NCBI RefSeq assembly: GCF_945605565.1
Contig: NZ_OX216966.1
Location: 2,119,501 to 2,183,500 of the forward strand
DNA: 64,000 nucleotides
Reading direction: 5' to 3'
Origin: Paenibacillus dendritiformis
Lineage (GTDB): Bacteria > Bacillota > Bacilli > Paenibacillales > Paenibacillaceae
Shown here: piece after piece, positions 1 to 10,700 of the stretch
Position numbering within the stretch: position 1 is the stretch's first letter
Layout of the letters: every line of letters starts with the position of its first letter
Translations under genes and position numbers: made by a program
The notes under the pieces: generated by a model
What the model was told of the DNA's origin: nothing
Seen by the model: only the letters and a program-made list of their open reading frames with translations
Database searches by the model: none

Positions 1-55
1 TGTTCTTCAGATCGTGATGATCGTCCTGTTCTTCACGTGGGTGTTCATGTTCTAA
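1..55 (+). CDS. C-terminal end of a small membrane protein (partial)
   Basis: One open frame enters from the left edge and ends at TAA 53-55. It gives 17 residues that are almost all hydrophobic (V, L, I, M, F) with one Trp and one Thr, which looks like the last transmembrane helix of a membrane protein. The gene itself lies mostly outside the window, so no family can be named. The flippase gene starts 58 bases downstream on the same strand. Confidence 0.45.
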   Translation, partial: VLQIVMIVLFFTWVFMF

Positions 56-113
56 TTGAAAACGGTGCATAGCAGCACCCGGTGAAGACGGCATACAGAA
101 AGAAGGGAAACGT

Positions 114-1748
114 TTGGCAAAGGAATCATTTATAAAAGGAACGATCATCATTGCTGCCGCAACGCTGGTGGCACGCGTCCTCGGCCTGGTTCAGCGCGTG
201 CCGCTCGAGCATATGCTCGGATCGGTGGGCAATGCCTCCTTCGCCGCCTCGCAGACGGTCTATTTGCTGATTCTGGCGGTCGCGACGGCAGGCATCCCCA
301 GCACGTTGAGCAAAATGGTATCGGAGCGCTATGCGCTGAACCGGGTCCGGGAAGCGGAGCGCGTCTATTATGCGGCGCTGCTGTTCGGTCTCGGCTCCGG
401 CCTGATCGTGACGATACTGCTGATACTGTTTGCTCCTGTATATGCCAATATGATTCAACTGCCGGAAGCCGCGCTGGCGATCCGGGCGCTCGCGCCTGCC
501 TTGCTCCTGTTCCCGGTCATCGCCATGATGCGGGGATATACGCAGGGCCGCAATATGATGCAGGCGAGCGGGATGTCCCAGATTGTGGAGCAGATTTTAC
601 GGGTCATCACGGCGATTGGATTGGCCTTCATACTCATGCAATCGGGAGCGTCGCAAGAATGGACGGCCGCTGCCGCTTCGTTCGGCGGCGTGCTGGGGAG
701 CATCGGGGCGTTCGCCGTGATGATCCATTATTTGCGCAAGCTGCGGCAGGCGGATCGGGAGGCCGGCGTCCGTGCCCGTAGATCCGGGGCCAAGAAGGTC
801 CCTTTAAGCGATATTTTCAAGTCGATTTTTGCCATGTCGGTGCCGATTGTCCTATCATCACTGGCTGTGCCGGCCGTGAACTTCATTGATACGTCGATTA
901 CGATTCCACTCTTGTCCCCGGATGTGGGACAAGCCCAGGCGGCTCATCTGTACGCGATTCTTGGACAGCGGGCACAGTCGATTGCCGGGATTCCTCCGAT
1001 TTTGGCGATTGCCCTCAGCACCTCGCTTATCCCGGTTATCTCTGCGGCCTATGCGAAGAAGGACATGAAACATCTGAAGCGGCAGACCTCGCTCGCGATG
1101 CGGATTTCCGTCCTGAGCGGCATGCCGATTGTGCTTGCCCTCTCCGTCGGCGCATTCTCGGTCAACGGCTTCCTGTTCAGCTCGCTGGACGGCTCGGAAA
1201 TTATTGCGATGCTGACGATCGGAACGATATTCCAGATAACGATGATGACATCCAGCTCGATTCTTATCGGGTTGGGCAAGCCATACATCGCCATGATTAG
1301 CGTAACGCTTGGCATTCTGATCAAGCTGCTGTCGAGCTTCCTGCTCGCAAATTACTTCGGTATCTACGGCATTATCGCAGGTACGATGATCAGCTTCCTC
1401 ATCATTACATGGCTTAACCTGCGGGTCATGAAGAAGGTCGTTCCGTTCGAGGTGCTCGGCAACCGCTGGACAGGCTTCCTGTTGACGATCGTGCTGGCGG
1501 GCGGCATCGGCTTCGGCGTCGAGAAATTGGGCGAGCAGCTGGTCGCTATCATGCCGGCCAAGCTTGTCTATATGCTCACCGCCGGATTCGTGGCGCTGGT
1601 CGTTGTAGCGTTGTTCGTCGTGGGTCTCGTCGCGTTCCGCGTCGTGCGCCAGGATGAACTCGGAAGCTACCCGCGGTTAGTACAGAAGGCGCTGCGCCCA
1701 TTAATGCGCCTGCAGGGCGGAGCGGCACGCGGACGTGCGCGGAGATAA
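114..1748 (+). CDS. Oligosaccharide/lipid flippase of the MATE/MurJ-SpoVB (YtgP-like) family
   Basis: A 544-residue polytopic membrane protein with about 14 hydrophobic segments and a basic C-terminal tail. The N-terminus (FIKGTIIIAAATLVARVLG) is the pattern of polysaccharide-biosynthesis flippases of the MOP superfamily, such as SpoVB and YtgP/MurJ of Bacillus, which flip lipid-linked cell-wall or spore-cortex precursors across the cytoplasmic membrane. The start is TTG at 114 behind a GAAGGGAAA ribosome site. Length fits the family (about 520-550 aa). Whether it serves vegetative wall or sporulation cannot be told from sequence. A strong intrinsic terminator follows at 1794-1835. Confidence 0.8.
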   Translation: MAKESFIKGTIIIAAATLVARVLGLVQRVPLEHMLGSVGNASFAASQTVYLLILAVATAGIPSTLSKMVSERYALNRVREAERVYYAALLFGLGSGLIVTILLILFAPVYANMIQLPEAALAIRALAPALLLFPVIAMMRGYTQGRNMMQASGMSQIVEQILRVITAIGLAFILMQSGASQEWTAAAASFGGVLGSIGAFAVMIHYLRKLRQADREAGVRARRSGAKKVPLSDIFKSIFAMSVPIVLSSLAVPAVNFIDTSITIPLLSPDVGQAQAAHLYAILGQRAQSIAGIPPILAIALSTSLIPVISAAYAKKDMKHLKRQTSLAMRISVLSGMPIVLALSVGAFSVNGFLFSSLDGSEIIAMLTIGTIFQITMMTSSSILIGLGKPYIAMISVTLGILIKLLSSFLLANYFGIYGIIAGTMISFLIITWLNLRVMKKVVPFEVLGNRWTGFLLTIVLAGGIGFGVEKLGEQLVAIMPAKLVYMLTAGFVALVVVALFVVGLVAFRVVRQDELGSYPRLVQKALRPLMRLQGGAARGRARR

Positions 1749-1793
1749 CCCCGCATTCGTTCTTGCGAGAGCGTAATCTGCGAAGCCTTGAAT

Positions 1794-1835
1794 GGCCCAG
1801 TCCCTTTGGAAAGAGAGGGGCTGGGCCTTTTTTAT
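1794..1835 (+). terminator. Intrinsic terminator of the flippase gene
   Basis: An 11-bp stem (GGCCCAGTCCC with GGGGCTGGGCC) is followed by six T residues. It closes the flippase transcript directly before the first repeat array. Confidence 0.85.
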
Positions 1836-1865
1836 TTGTAAAAGACGGCCTCACCCCTGCCATCT

Positions 1866-2262
1866 CCCCTATGGTCAGAAGCGCCGTGAACTAGTGTGTT
1901 CGGTCTCTTAGGCGTGTTATCCCCAAGGGTCAGGAACACCGTGAACTAGTGTGTGTGGCCTCTTATGAGTATTATCCCCATCGGTCAGGAATGCGGTGAA
2001 CTAGTGTGGGTGACCTCTTATGCGTATTATCCCTATGGGTCAGGAACACCGTGAACTAGTGTGTGCGGTCTCTTATGCGTATTATCCCCATTGGTCAGGA
2101 ATGCGGTGAACTAGTGTGGGTGACCTCTTATGCGTATTATCCCCATGGGTCAGGAACACCGTGAACTAGTGTATGTGGTCTCTTATATGCATTATCCCAT
2201 TAGTTCAGCTAGGCGAAAATGCTCCTAACCTCTTATGTTCAATCTCCCCGTTAGTCAGGATT
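1866..2262 (+). repeat. Tandem array A1: about seven 55-bp units, forward orientation
   Basis: The element GGTCAGGAA (or close) recurs at about 1873, 1928, 1983, 2038, 2093, 2148 and 2203, an exact 55-base step, then once more at 2253 after 50 bases. Each unit contains GTGAACTAGTGTG and CTCTTATGCGTATTATCCCCAT. Two versions alternate: one begins AACACCGTG and the other ATGCGGTG, so the middle of the array has a 110-bp higher-order period. The end units are diverged. The period is not a multiple of three and no frame shows coding character. The core CCCCATnGGTCAGG is shared with the arrays at 35478-36655. Confidence 0.9.
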
Positions 2263-2435
2263 AACTTCCTTCACTTTGTTACTCATGATTGTAAGGCTTT
2301 TGATAGTCCCCAAGTCGAGCTGGAGTTTTAAGTAATGGTTTGATTTTTCTATGAGGATTGTTATCCGACTCTGGATTGAAATCGAATGAACTGATTGAAT
2401 GGGATAATGATGACAAGGACTGGTAAAGGGCTGAA

Positions 2436-2640
2436 CCTGAGCGGAGGGGAGAGTGCCTGTAAGGATTCCGGGGCGATAGCCTGAGGAGAGGGGAGAGTGC
2501 CTGTAAGGATTCCGAGGCGATAGCCTGAGCAGAGGGGAGAGTGCCTGTAAGGATGCCGGGGCGATGGCCTGAGCAGAGGGGAGAGTGCCTGTAAGGATGC
2601 CCGGAGCATGAACCTGACCGAATGGGAGAGTGCCACAAAA
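2436..2640 (-). repeat. Tandem array A2: about five 44-bp units, inverse orientation
   Basis: GGGGAGAGTGCCTGTAAGGA recurs at 2446, 2490, 2534 and 2578 (44-base step), with a diverged unit at 2623 reading GACCGAATGGGAGAGTG. Read on the minus strand the core is CACTCTCCCATTCGGTCAGG, the same core as the forward arrays, so A2 is an inverse-oriented relative of A1 with a different outer part. The 170 bases between A1 and A2 show no gene or clear repeat. Confidence 0.85.
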
Positions 2641-2708
2641 GGTGCCAAGGGGAGGATAAATCCGCTTGATTACCTTTAATTACCTTTTGACTTTTTTTCT
2701 GAAAAGTA

Positions 2709-2737
2709 TAAAAAATTATAGCGAAAATGTCCGATAT
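2709..2737 (+). promoter_or_regulatory. Candidate sigma-D (flagellar) promoter for the chemoreceptor gene
   Basis: TAAA at 2709-2712 and TCCGATAT at 2730-2737 resemble the sigma-D consensus (TAAA and GCCGATAA, spacer about 15). The -10 matches six of eight; the spacer here is 17, or 15 if AAAA at 2711 is used. Chemoreceptor genes are commonly sigma-D dependent, which supports the call. No good sigma-A promoter was found in the same interval. Confidence 0.5.
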
Positions 2738-2781
2738 ACGTACAGAGTTGAATTTAAAACGGACAAAGAGGAGATTTTACA

Positions 2782-4758
2782 GTGAAATACGGTAAAAACT
2801 GGGCGCAGTCGATTCGGCAGTCCATGCAAAGAAAGATGATTCTGCTGCTCACCTGCTTTATCATCGTTCCAACGATTATTCTTATCGTCGTGTTGACGAT
2901 TACGGCATCGAACAACACGAAGAATATGATGTATGAAGAGGTCAATGAAGCGACGAAATCGATCTCGCGGCTGCTGAATCAATCGTACGAGACGAATGCG
3001 CATATGATTGGCAGCTTGGCCAACGGGATTAGTGAGTACCCGCAGGACATCGAGCGAATCAAGCATCGGGTAACGGATCTGGCTGGAGACGTCAACACGA
3101 TTTTAAATGCCTACGTGGTGCTGGGAGACAAGTATCTCGACAGCAACGGCAGCAAGCTCAGCATTGATGATGCCACCCAACGCGAATGGTATCAGTTGGC
3201 CTTGCAGCGCCCGAGCGAGGTCATCGTCTCGAAGCCTTATCAGGATATCATTACAGGAAAACTGATTATGACGTTCTCGCATTCGCTGCCTAACGGAGCC
3301 GGTGTCGCCGGAATCGATGTCTCGATCGATAACATCAAGCAATCGGTAAGCCAATTCAAAGTCGGAGACAGCGGATATATCAGTCTCATCGACAAAGACA
3401 ATCGTATCTTATTCCACCCGGAATATGAGCCAGGGACTCAAGTGGACAAGGAGCAGTATAGTGAGCTGCTGACGGACGAATATGGCGAGTTCCTGTCCAG
3501 CGCGGACGGCCGGAACGAGTTCATCAGCTTCGACAAGCGGAACAAGTTCGGCATCAATATCGTCTCGGTACTTAGCGTTGGCGAGATCAATCAGCAAGCG
3601 AATCAGATCGTCATTATCGCTTCCGTGTTCCTCGTCGTGCTTATCGTGCTTATCGGATTATTTCTGTGGAGATTTGTCCGCAACATCATCCGCCCTGTCG
3701 TTCGGATTCAGCAAGTGACGGAGCGGATCGCCACCGGCGATTTCTCGGTTCGCATTCCAACAAGCGAACGGACAGATGAAATCGGCCGTCTGGAGAAAAA
3801 CTTCAATGCGATGTCGCAGGCATTATCCGAGATTATGATGCAAATCCGCGAAGTATCCGAATCGGTCGCGGCTTCCGCCGAGGAGCTGTCCGCGAATTCC
3901 GAGGAGAATCTCAGCTCCTTGCAGGAAGTATCGGCATCTTACCAGCAAGTGTCGTCGCAGTCGGCCCAGCTGAATGAGCGCTTGAATACCGCAACTTCCC
4001 AAGCGCATCAATCTGCGGCGCATCTCAAGCGCGTCGTCGAACTGGTCGGAAATTCTTCCCATGCGGCGCATGAGATGAGCGAGTGGGCCGTGAATGGGGA
4101 AAAGGCGCTCGAGAATGTGCGGAAGCAAATGGAGGCCATCACGCGGAACACGGAACAGGCCAAGGCGGAGACCCAACAATTGAATCAGCAGTCGCATGAT
4201 ATTCACCGCATCGTTACCTTTATTCAAGAGGTGGCTGCCCAGACGGAGCTGCTTGCGCTTAATGCGTCGATTGAAGCGGCCCGGGCTGGCGAACACGGGC
4301 GCGGCTTCGCCGTCGTCGCGGGCGAGGTCCGCAAGCTGGCGGAGGAGACGAAGGAAGCGGCCGGCAAGATTACGGGCGTCGTGCAGCAAATGAGAGAGCG
4401 CTCCGACTCGGTATGGGCCACCATGCAGGACGGAGTCGAGACGGTAGCCGAGGGACAAGCGTTGACGCAGACGGTGACGGACAGATTCTCGGATATGTTC
4501 CAAGCGATCGATGAAATGAACATTCAATTGAGCCATGTGGCTGATTTGGGCGCCCAGCTTGCGTCTTCCAATGGCGAGATGATCGAGTCGTTCGATGCCG
4601 CAAGCGAAATGACTAATGTGACATTAGTGGAAATGGAGACCGTAGCGGCAGCGAGTGAGCAGCAAAATGCGGCGATGCAGGAGATGGCGTCGTATGCGAA
4701 TCACTTGGCGAGCATTGCCGATGATTTGCAGCAGCTGTCCGCGCGCTTCAAGTCCTGA
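2782..4758 (+). CDS. Methyl-accepting chemotaxis protein, Cache sensor type
   Basis: A 658-residue transmembrane chemoreceptor. A first membrane helix lies at about 18-40, an extracellular Cache-like sensor at about 40-275 (its [19 protein letters not shown] stretch is typical), a second helix at about 276-297, a HAMP linker at about 298-350 and a coiled-coil signalling domain to the end. The conserved hairpin tip ([20 protein letters not shown]) that binds CheA and CheW is intact. The start is GTG 2782 with AGAGGAG eight bases upstream. The ligand cannot be predicted. It appears monocistronic, ending at a terminator at 4781-4816. Confidence 0.92.
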   Translation: MKYGKNWAQSIRQSMQRKMILLLTCFIIVPTIILIVVLTITASNNTKNMMYEEVNEATKSISRLLNQSYETNAHMIGSLANGISEYPQDIERIKHRVTDLAGDVNTILNAYVVLGDKYLDSNGSKLSIDDATQREWYQLALQRPSEVIVSKPYQDIITGKLIMTFSHSLPNGAGVAGIDVSIDNIKQSVSQFKVGDSGYISLIDKDNRILFHPEYEPGTQVDKEQYSELLTDEYGEFLSSADGRNEFISFDKRNKFGINIVSVLSVGEINQQANQIVIIASVFLVVLIVLIGLFLWRFVRNIIRPVVRIQQVTERIATGDFSVRIPTSERTDEIGRLEKNFNAMSQALSEIMMQIREVSESVAASAEELSANSEENLSSLQEVSASYQQVSSQSAQLNERLNTATSQAHQSAAHLKRVVELVGNSSHAAHEMSEWAVNGEKALENVRKQMEAITRNTEQAKAETQQLNQQSHDIHRIVTFIQEVAAQTELLALNASIEAARAGEHGRGFAVVAGEVRKLAEETKEAAGKITGVVQQMRERSDSVWATMQDGVETVAEGQALTQTVTDRFSDMFQAIDEMNIQLSHVADLGAQLASSNGEMIESFDAASEMTNVTLVEMETVAAASEQQNAAMQEMASYANHLASIADDLQQLSARFKS

Positions 4759-4780
4759 ATATAGACAGAGCGTTATCACG

Positions 4781-4816
4781 AGAGCGTTCGAGCCGAAAGC
4801 GGCCGGCGCTCTTTTT
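4781..4816 (+). terminator. Intrinsic terminator of the chemoreceptor gene
   Basis: AGAGCG...GCCG pairs with CGGC...CGCTCT around an AAAG loop, and TTTTT follows. Confidence 0.8.
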
Positions 4817-4866
4817 GTTGCGGTCATAATTGAAGTTCGCCTCGAAAGGAGGCATCTGACGACCGA

Positions 4867-4899
4867 TGCAACCGATTTGCAACCCTGTTCCTGTTAACT
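4867..4899 (+). promoter_or_regulatory. SARP-type operator/promoter ahead of the thiolase gene
   Basis: TGCAACC occurs at 4867-4873 and again at 4878-4884, a heptamer direct repeat with 11-bp period and GATT between. Nine bases later comes a weak -10-like TTAACT (4894-4899). The same arrangement, TGCAACT-GATT-TGCAACC then TATGAT nine bases on, precedes livK at 11139-11171. SARP-family activators (OmpR-like winged helix plus BTAD) are known to bind heptamer direct repeats with 11-bp period just upstream of the -10. A protein with those domains is encoded between the two sites. That this protein binds here is an inference. Confidence 0.6.
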
Positions 4900-4934
4900 G
4901 GAGGCGACTCTAGACTGAACAAGAGGTGGACGAC

Positions 4935-6116
4935 TTGAACGAGGTGTTCATTGCGAGTGCTGTGCGTACTCCGATTGGAGCGTTTCAGGGCAGCTTCCAG
5001 GATACGGCGGGCACAGAGCTGGGGGCCGCTGTCATGAAGGAAGCTTGCCAACGTGCGGGAATGGCAGGCGAGCAGGTAGACCAGGTGTATATGGGGCAGG
5101 TGCTGCAGGGCGGAATAGGAATGAACGGAGCGAGGCAGGCCTCGCTGCAGGCAGGAATTCCGGAGCGGGTTCCGGCGACGAGCGTGAATCTCGTATGCGG
5201 ATCGGGCCTGCAGGCGGTGATGCTGGGAGCCCAGTGCATCCGTTCGGGGGATGCGGACGTGATTGTGGCGGGCGGCATGGAAAATATGTCACAGTCTCCT
5301 TACCTGCTGAAGAACGCCCGCCAGGGCTACCGCTACGGGCATGGAGAGCTTGTTGATTCGGTGCTGCATGACGGGCTGACGTGCGCGATTACGGGTCAGC
5401 CGATGGGATGGACCGCGGAGCGTCTTGCCGAGCGCTATGGACTGGCGCGCGAGCAGCAGGATGCCTTCGCGCTGCAGAGCCAGCAGCGGGCGCAAGCGGC
5501 GATGCAGGACGGACGGTTCCAAGAGGAGACTGTCGCGGTATCCGTTGCGGATCGCAAGGGCGGTGCCCGCCTGATCGCGGCGGATGAGCACCCTCGTCCG
5601 GGGCTGACGATGGAGGCGCTGGCCAGGCTGAGGCCGGCCTTCAGAACGCAAGGCACGGTGACGGCGGGCAATTCGTCCGGCATCAATGACGGTGCGGCGG
5701 CTGTCGTATTATGCGGCCGGGAGGCGGCCGACCAGCACGGCATCGCCCCGATCGCAGCCATTCGCGGGTACGCCGCAGTCGGGCTTGAGCCGGAGTGGAT
5801 GGGGCTTGGTCCGGTCCCTGCCCTGACGCAGGCTATCCGCAGGGCAGGCTTGCGGCTGCAGGACATCGGCCTGTTCGAAATCAATGAGGCGTTCGCGGCG
5901 CAGGCGCTGGCCGTTATGCGCGAGCTGGAGCTTGATTCCGAACGGGTGAATGTGAACGGCGGGGCCATTGCGCTCGGCCATCCGATCGGCGCGAGCGGCT
6001 CGCGTGTGCTGGTCACCTTGATTCATGAGATGCGCCGCAGGCACATTCGATATGGTGCGGCAGCTCTATGCGTAGGAGGCGGTCATGGTGTCGCTGTTGT
6101 TATCGAACGGAGCTGA
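4935..6116 (+). CDS. Acetyl-CoA acetyltransferase (thiolase)
   Basis: Thiolase of 393 residues from TTG 4935, which has AGAGGTGG five bases upstream; an in-frame GTG at 4926 lies inside that ribosome site and is less likely. Catalytic residues are all present: nucleophile Cys88 in NLVCGSG, His349 in GHPIGASGSR, and Cys379 in CVGGGHG, the same spacing as biosynthetic PhaA-type thiolases. The reaction is reversible condensation of two acetyl-CoA, or cleavage of 3-oxoacyl-CoA. It heads a two-gene operon with an acyl-CoA ligase, and its promoter region carries the TGCAACC direct repeat shared with the liv operon. Confidence 0.9.
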   Translation: MNEVFIASAVRTPIGAFQGSFQDTAGTELGAAVMKEACQRAGMAGEQVDQVYMGQVLQGGIGMNGARQASLQAGIPERVPATSVNLVCGSGLQAVMLGAQCIRSGDADVIVAGGMENMSQSPYLLKNARQGYRYGHGELVDSVLHDGLTCAITGQPMGWTAERLAERYGLAREQQDAFALQSQQRAQAAMQDGRFQEETVAVSVADRKGGARLIAADEHPRPGLTMEALARLRPAFRTQGTVTAGNSSGINDGAAAVVLCGREAADQHGIAPIAAIRGYAAVGLEPEWMGLGPVPALTQAIRRAGLRLQDIGLFEINEAFAAQALAVMRELELDSERVNVNGGAIALGHPIGASGSRVLVTLIHEMRRRHIRYGAAALCVGGGHGVAVVIERS

Positions 6117-6138
6117 ACCGGAACGGAGGGATCGGGCG

Positions 6139-7641
6139 ATGCATGACAGTGCGCTTCATTGGTTCGACAATCGCTGCCGGCATACTCCGGATCGGATTGC
6201 CGCGGTAGATTGGCATAGAGGGCTCCGGCTTACTTACCGCACTCTGCACCGCCGCGCAGAGCGGCTGGCTGCGGCCTTGCAGTCGTCGGACATCGGGCTT
6301 GGCGATCGGGTGGCCGTCCTGCTGCACAATCAGACGGAGATGATGGAAGCAGTGCTCGGCTGCGGCATGCTCGGGGCGATTGCGGTGCCATTGAATTGGC
6401 GGCTGTCCGCAGCGGAGCTTCACGGCATTATGCTGGACTGCGAACCGAAGCTGATGGTGTATGACGGCGATGAGCCGGAGATGGCGCGGCTCGCGTCGGG
6501 GCTTCCGCTAGCGGACTGCGCCCTGCTGTCTGTCGCGGCATTGGACTCAAGCCTGGACTGCGCGGTGGTGCGGCGGCATCATCCGGCGCATGGCGATGCG
6601 TGGATGATAATCTATACCGGCGGCACGACCGGGAAGCCGAAGGGGGTGGTGCTGACGCATGGATCCGTATATTGGAATGCGGTCAACACCGTCGTCAGCT
6701 GGCAATTGACGGCCGCCGATGTGACGCCGACGGTATTGCCGATGTTCCATACGGGCGGGCTGAATGCGCTCACGATGCCGGTGCTGATGGCCGGGGGCAC
6801 GGTCGTCCTGGTTCGTTCATTTCAGTGCGAGGATATGGTCCGCCTGTTGAATGAAGAGCGCTGCACCATCGCGCTCATGGTGCCGACGATGTACCATATG
6901 CTGGTCCACTCCGGCGCGTTCGCGCAGGCGGAGTTCCCGACGATGCGGGCGTTCCTGTCGGGAGGAGCGCCTTGCCCGCTATCGGTATATCAAGCCTTCC
7001 AAGCGAAAGGGCTTCCGTTCAAGGAAGGATACGGAGCGACCGAATCCGGGCCGAACAACTTCGTGATTGATCCGGCGATTGCGGCGCAGAAGCCGGGCTC
7101 TGTCGGTCTTCCGATGATATTCAGCGAGGCGAAGCTTATTCCGCTCCCAGGAGGCTCCGCAGGATCGGGATCGAATCAGGTCGGTGAACTCGCGCTTCGG
7201 GGCGGGCATCTGTTCTCGCACTATTGGAATAACCCGGAGGCGACTTCCGAGGCCTTGCGTGAAGGCTGGTTCATGACGGGGGATCTGGCTTCGCGGGATA
7301 AGGACGGTTATTACTATATTGTCGGGCGCAAAAAGGACATGATCATTACCGGCGGAGAGAACGTATATCCGCTGGAAGTGGAGCAAACGCTGGAGAGCTG
7401 CCCGGGCGTCAAAGAGGCGGCGGTCGTCGGGCTGGCGGACGAGAAATGGGGAGAAGTCGTTGCGGCGGTTGTCGCGGTTGACGGGGGGGCTGCGGTAACG
7501 GAGGCGGACCTTTCCGCTTTTTGCTCGGCGCGCATCGGCAAATACAAGGTGCCGAAGCGGTTCCTGTTCGTGCGGGAGCTGCCGACAACGGCCGTAGGCA
7601 AATTGGATAAGAAGCAGATGAAGGAATGGTTCGGCGGTTGA
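6139..7641 (+). CDS. AMP-dependent acyl-CoA synthetase (ligase)
   Basis: ANL-superfamily ligase of 500 residues: it adenylates a carboxylic acid and transfers it to CoA. The AMP-binding loop YTGGTTGKPKGV lies at about 149-160, the GYGATESGP motif near 295, TGDLASRDKDGYYYIVGRKKDMI near 400, and the late catalytic Lys in VGKLDKKQ near the end. ATG 6139 has CGGAGGG eight bases upstream; an in-frame ATG at 6085, also with an AGGAGG, would overlap the thiolase by 32 bases and add 18 residues without family similarity. Substrate unknown: a fatty, aromatic or short branched acid would all fit. Coupled to the thiolase. Confidence 0.88.
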   Translation: MHDSALHWFDNRCRHTPDRIAAVDWHRGLRLTYRTLHRRAERLAAALQSSDIGLGDRVAVLLHNQTEMMEAVLGCGMLGAIAVPLNWRLSAAELHGIMLDCEPKLMVYDGDEPEMARLASGLPLADCALLSVAALDSSLDCAVVRRHHPAHGDAWMIIYTGGTTGKPKGVVLTHGSVYWNAVNTVVSWQLTAADVTPTVLPMFHTGGLNALTMPVLMAGGTVVLVRSFQCEDMVRLLNEERCTIALMVPTMYHMLVHSGAFAQAEFPTMRAFLSGGAPCPLSVYQAFQAKGLPFKEGYGATESGPNNFVIDPAIAAQKPGSVGLPMIFSEAKLIPLPGGSAGSGSNQVGELALRGGHLFSHYWNNPEATSEALREGWFMTGDLASRDKDGYYYIVGRKKDMIITGGENVYPLEVEQTLESCPGVKEAAVVGLADEKWGEVVAAVVAVDGGAAVTEADLSAFCSARIGKYKVPKRFLFVRELPTTAVGKLDKKQMKEWFGG

Positions 7642-7674
7642 CGCAAGTCGGCCGCTTTTTTTGCGCAAATCAGA

Positions 7675-7702
7675 TTAGCAAAGGAATCAATTATGCTACA
7701 AT
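7675..7702 (+). promoter_or_regulatory. Extended -10 promoter of the BTAD regulator gene
   Basis: TGCTACAAT at 7694-7702 is a good extended -10 (TGnTACAAT). The -35 (TTAGCA at 7675-7680) is weak, as often seen with extended -10 promoters. Its position supports translation from ATG 7735 rather than the in-frame ATG 7693 inside the promoter. Confidence 0.55.
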
Positions 7703-7734
7703 ATACAGGAGAATATGGGAAAGAGAGGTTCGTT

Positions 7735-10700
7735 ATGAAGGAAGGACGCGTGCTTAAAATGAAGCTGATGCCGCCTCCCTTGAAAAAGCAGCTGCTTCAC
7801 CGTCCCCGAATCGCGAAGCGGCTGTCCCGCATCCCGGACTATCCGCTCACTGTGCTGACATCGGGTCCGGGCTTCGGCAAGACGACAGCGCTCTCCGCAT
7901 TTCTTCGATCCTCTGATTTGACGTATGCATGGTACGGCGTTGCTCCCCAAGACAATGACTTTATTCCTTTTGTATCTCATATCGTCTATACGCTCAGGCA
8001 AGCAGTACCCGGATTCGGAGAGACAATGCTTGGCGACATGAAAGGCGGAAGCCGGAGCGGCAGCGAGGATATTTATGCGTTGGCGGATTTGTTTTTGAAT
8101 GAATTGACCACGCTTCCGGAGCAGACGCTGCTCATCATCGACGACTATCATCTGGTGGAAGCGACGGACAGCATTGAACAGTGGATGCAGTACGTGCTTG
8201 CCTATCTGCCCGATTGCGACAAGCTGCGAATTGTCATCTCTTCCCGTTCGCGGCCGCAGTGGGACAGACTGGCTTCAATGCGTATCCGCGGCCATTTGCT
8301 TGAGCTCGCCAGAGAAGACCTTGCTTTTAATGAAGAAGAAATTGACGTTCTGTTCAGCGATTACTATGACTATCCGTTGACGTCAAGCGAAGTCCGGCGG
8401 GTGCACGAGCAGACGGAAGGGTGGATCATTGCGGTTCAGCTTATTTGGCAGCGCTTACTTGCATCTGGCGGTACGATTGCAGAAGCGCTTGAGGCGCCCC
8501 GGGAAACGATGGAGGATCTGTTTCAATATTTGGCATTGGAGCTGTTCCAGAAGCAGCCGCCATCTATGCGTACCTTCATGATCGAGACGAGCATCTTCGA
8601 CGAGCTGACCGGGGAGTGGTGCGATGCGGTATGCGGAAGGCACGGATCTCATGCCTTGCTCCTTCAACTCTGCGGCAGCGGCATGCTGTCGGCGGTCGAT
8701 GAACGGCAATTCCGCTATCATACGTTGTTCCGCGAATTCTTGACGGAACAGCTTGGACGGCAGCCGGAACGGCGCGAGTCCTTGTTGAGGCAGGCGGTGC
8801 ATGTGTTTGCCGCCCGCAAGCGGTATGATCTGGCCATAATGCAAGCGGCCGACCTGCAGGACCCGGAGGAGATGGCGCTATTGCTGCAGGACGGAGGCAG
8901 CAAGCTCATTCGGAACGGCCGCCTGGAGCTCGTCTGCGCCGCGCTGGCGGGACTGCCGGAGCGAATGAAGCACCGGCATCCTTACCTGCTTGTGCTGCAG
9001 GGCGATATTTTCCGCTACCAATGTCAATATGAAGCTTCTGGCGAGCAGTATCGGCTGGCCGAGTACGGGGCCGGAAGCGTAGGCAACCGGATGGTGCAAA
9101 TGCTGGCGCTCGAAGGACAGTCGCTCTTATATTTGGACACGATTCGCCCAGGCCTGGCGGAGCCCTTGCTTGAGCGGGCGATTGCACTGGCCGAAGCGCT
9201 ATACGGATATTACCCGCCGTTAGCGGAAGAAGCGGAAGCAGGCCTGGCGGCGGAACAGGGGCCGTCCGGGCCAGCCGGGAATCGGACGGACCCGCAGGCT
9301 CAAGACGCGCTCGCCGCTTATCGCTCGGCATGGCACGGACCTGCGGGAGGGCGGCAGCAATTGGCGCGGCTGTATGCGATGATGGCCGAAAATATGCTGA
9401 ACGCGGGCAGAGGGATGGAGGCGCAGATCTGGTATGATCGCGCGATACATGTCGACCGGGACAGCCGGGATTGGATTTTGGAGGCGCGGCTGTGTCTGCG
9501 GACGGGACGGCTGCGCGAAGCGAGGGCGAAGCTGCTGCGGGCCGAGCAGCTGGAGCGGGGGGAAGGAATGCGTTATAACGGCCTCAGCTATCATCCGAAG
9601 ACATTGTCGCGCTCGCATCGGGAGATTGACCTGCTGCTGTCGATGATCGACAGCATGCGCGGCGAGCCGGCTCCGGCCAAGCGGGGGGCGGAGGACGGCA
9701 TGATGCACGGCATCCGCTTGAAGGCCCCGTTCGTGGAAGCATGCGGCTGGATGCGAATGGGGCATGCCGCACAGCTGATGGGCACCTACGATGCCGGCGT
9801 GGCCGCGGAATGCTATCACGAGGCATTGGCCATCATGGAGCGGCTGGAGGTCAAGCGGGGAAGCGCGGAGCCGTATATGGGGCTGTGCCTGCTGTACGGC
9901 CGGGCGCGCTCGGCGGAGACGGCGCTTCGGTACGGTCAGACCGCCTGGGATGGAACGCAGAGCGCCAATGATGGCTGGCTGACCGCGCTAATCCGCTTGA
10001 GCATGGGCATGGCGCTGTTCTATGCCGACCGCTGTGAAGAAGCGGAGCAGGTGTTTCGCGAATGCGGCGAGCGCTTCGTCGCATGCGGAGATCAGTTCGG
10101 CTGCGCTTCGGCGGAAATGTGGCAGGCGCTCATCGCTTATCGGCTGGAGCGGGACAGTTGGTTCGCGGTCTCGATGGAACGCTTTTTGACGTTGGCCGAA
10201 CAGGAAGGATACGCCTTTCTGTTCACGCGGCGCACGCTGTTCGGCCCAAGCGATACGCAGCAGCTCATCCCGCTGCTCATCGAAGCGGTCCGGCTCGATC
10301 TGTGCCGCGCGTATGCCGCTTCGCTGCTCTCGGAGCTTGGCATGGACCGCTTGACGTACCATCCCGGCTATACGCTCTATATCGATACGCTGGGCGAATT
10401 CCGCGTCCGCCTCGGCGATGTGGAGCTGGAGGAGAAAGATTGGCAGCGCGGCAAAGCGAAGGAGCTGTTCCAGCTGCTTGTGACCCGCCGCCATCGCCCG
10501 GTATCGAAGGAAGAACTGCTTGGCCAACTGTTCCCCGAAGCGGAAGAGAAGGCGGCGAACCGCGATTTCAAAGTCGCGCTCAACGCCCTGAATACGGCAC
10601 TGGAGCCTCATCGCCGCGCCCGGTCCTCGCCTTATTTCATCCTGCGGCGGGGGCAGGCCTACCAGCTCAATCCGGCTGCGGGGTGGGTGCTGGACGCGGA

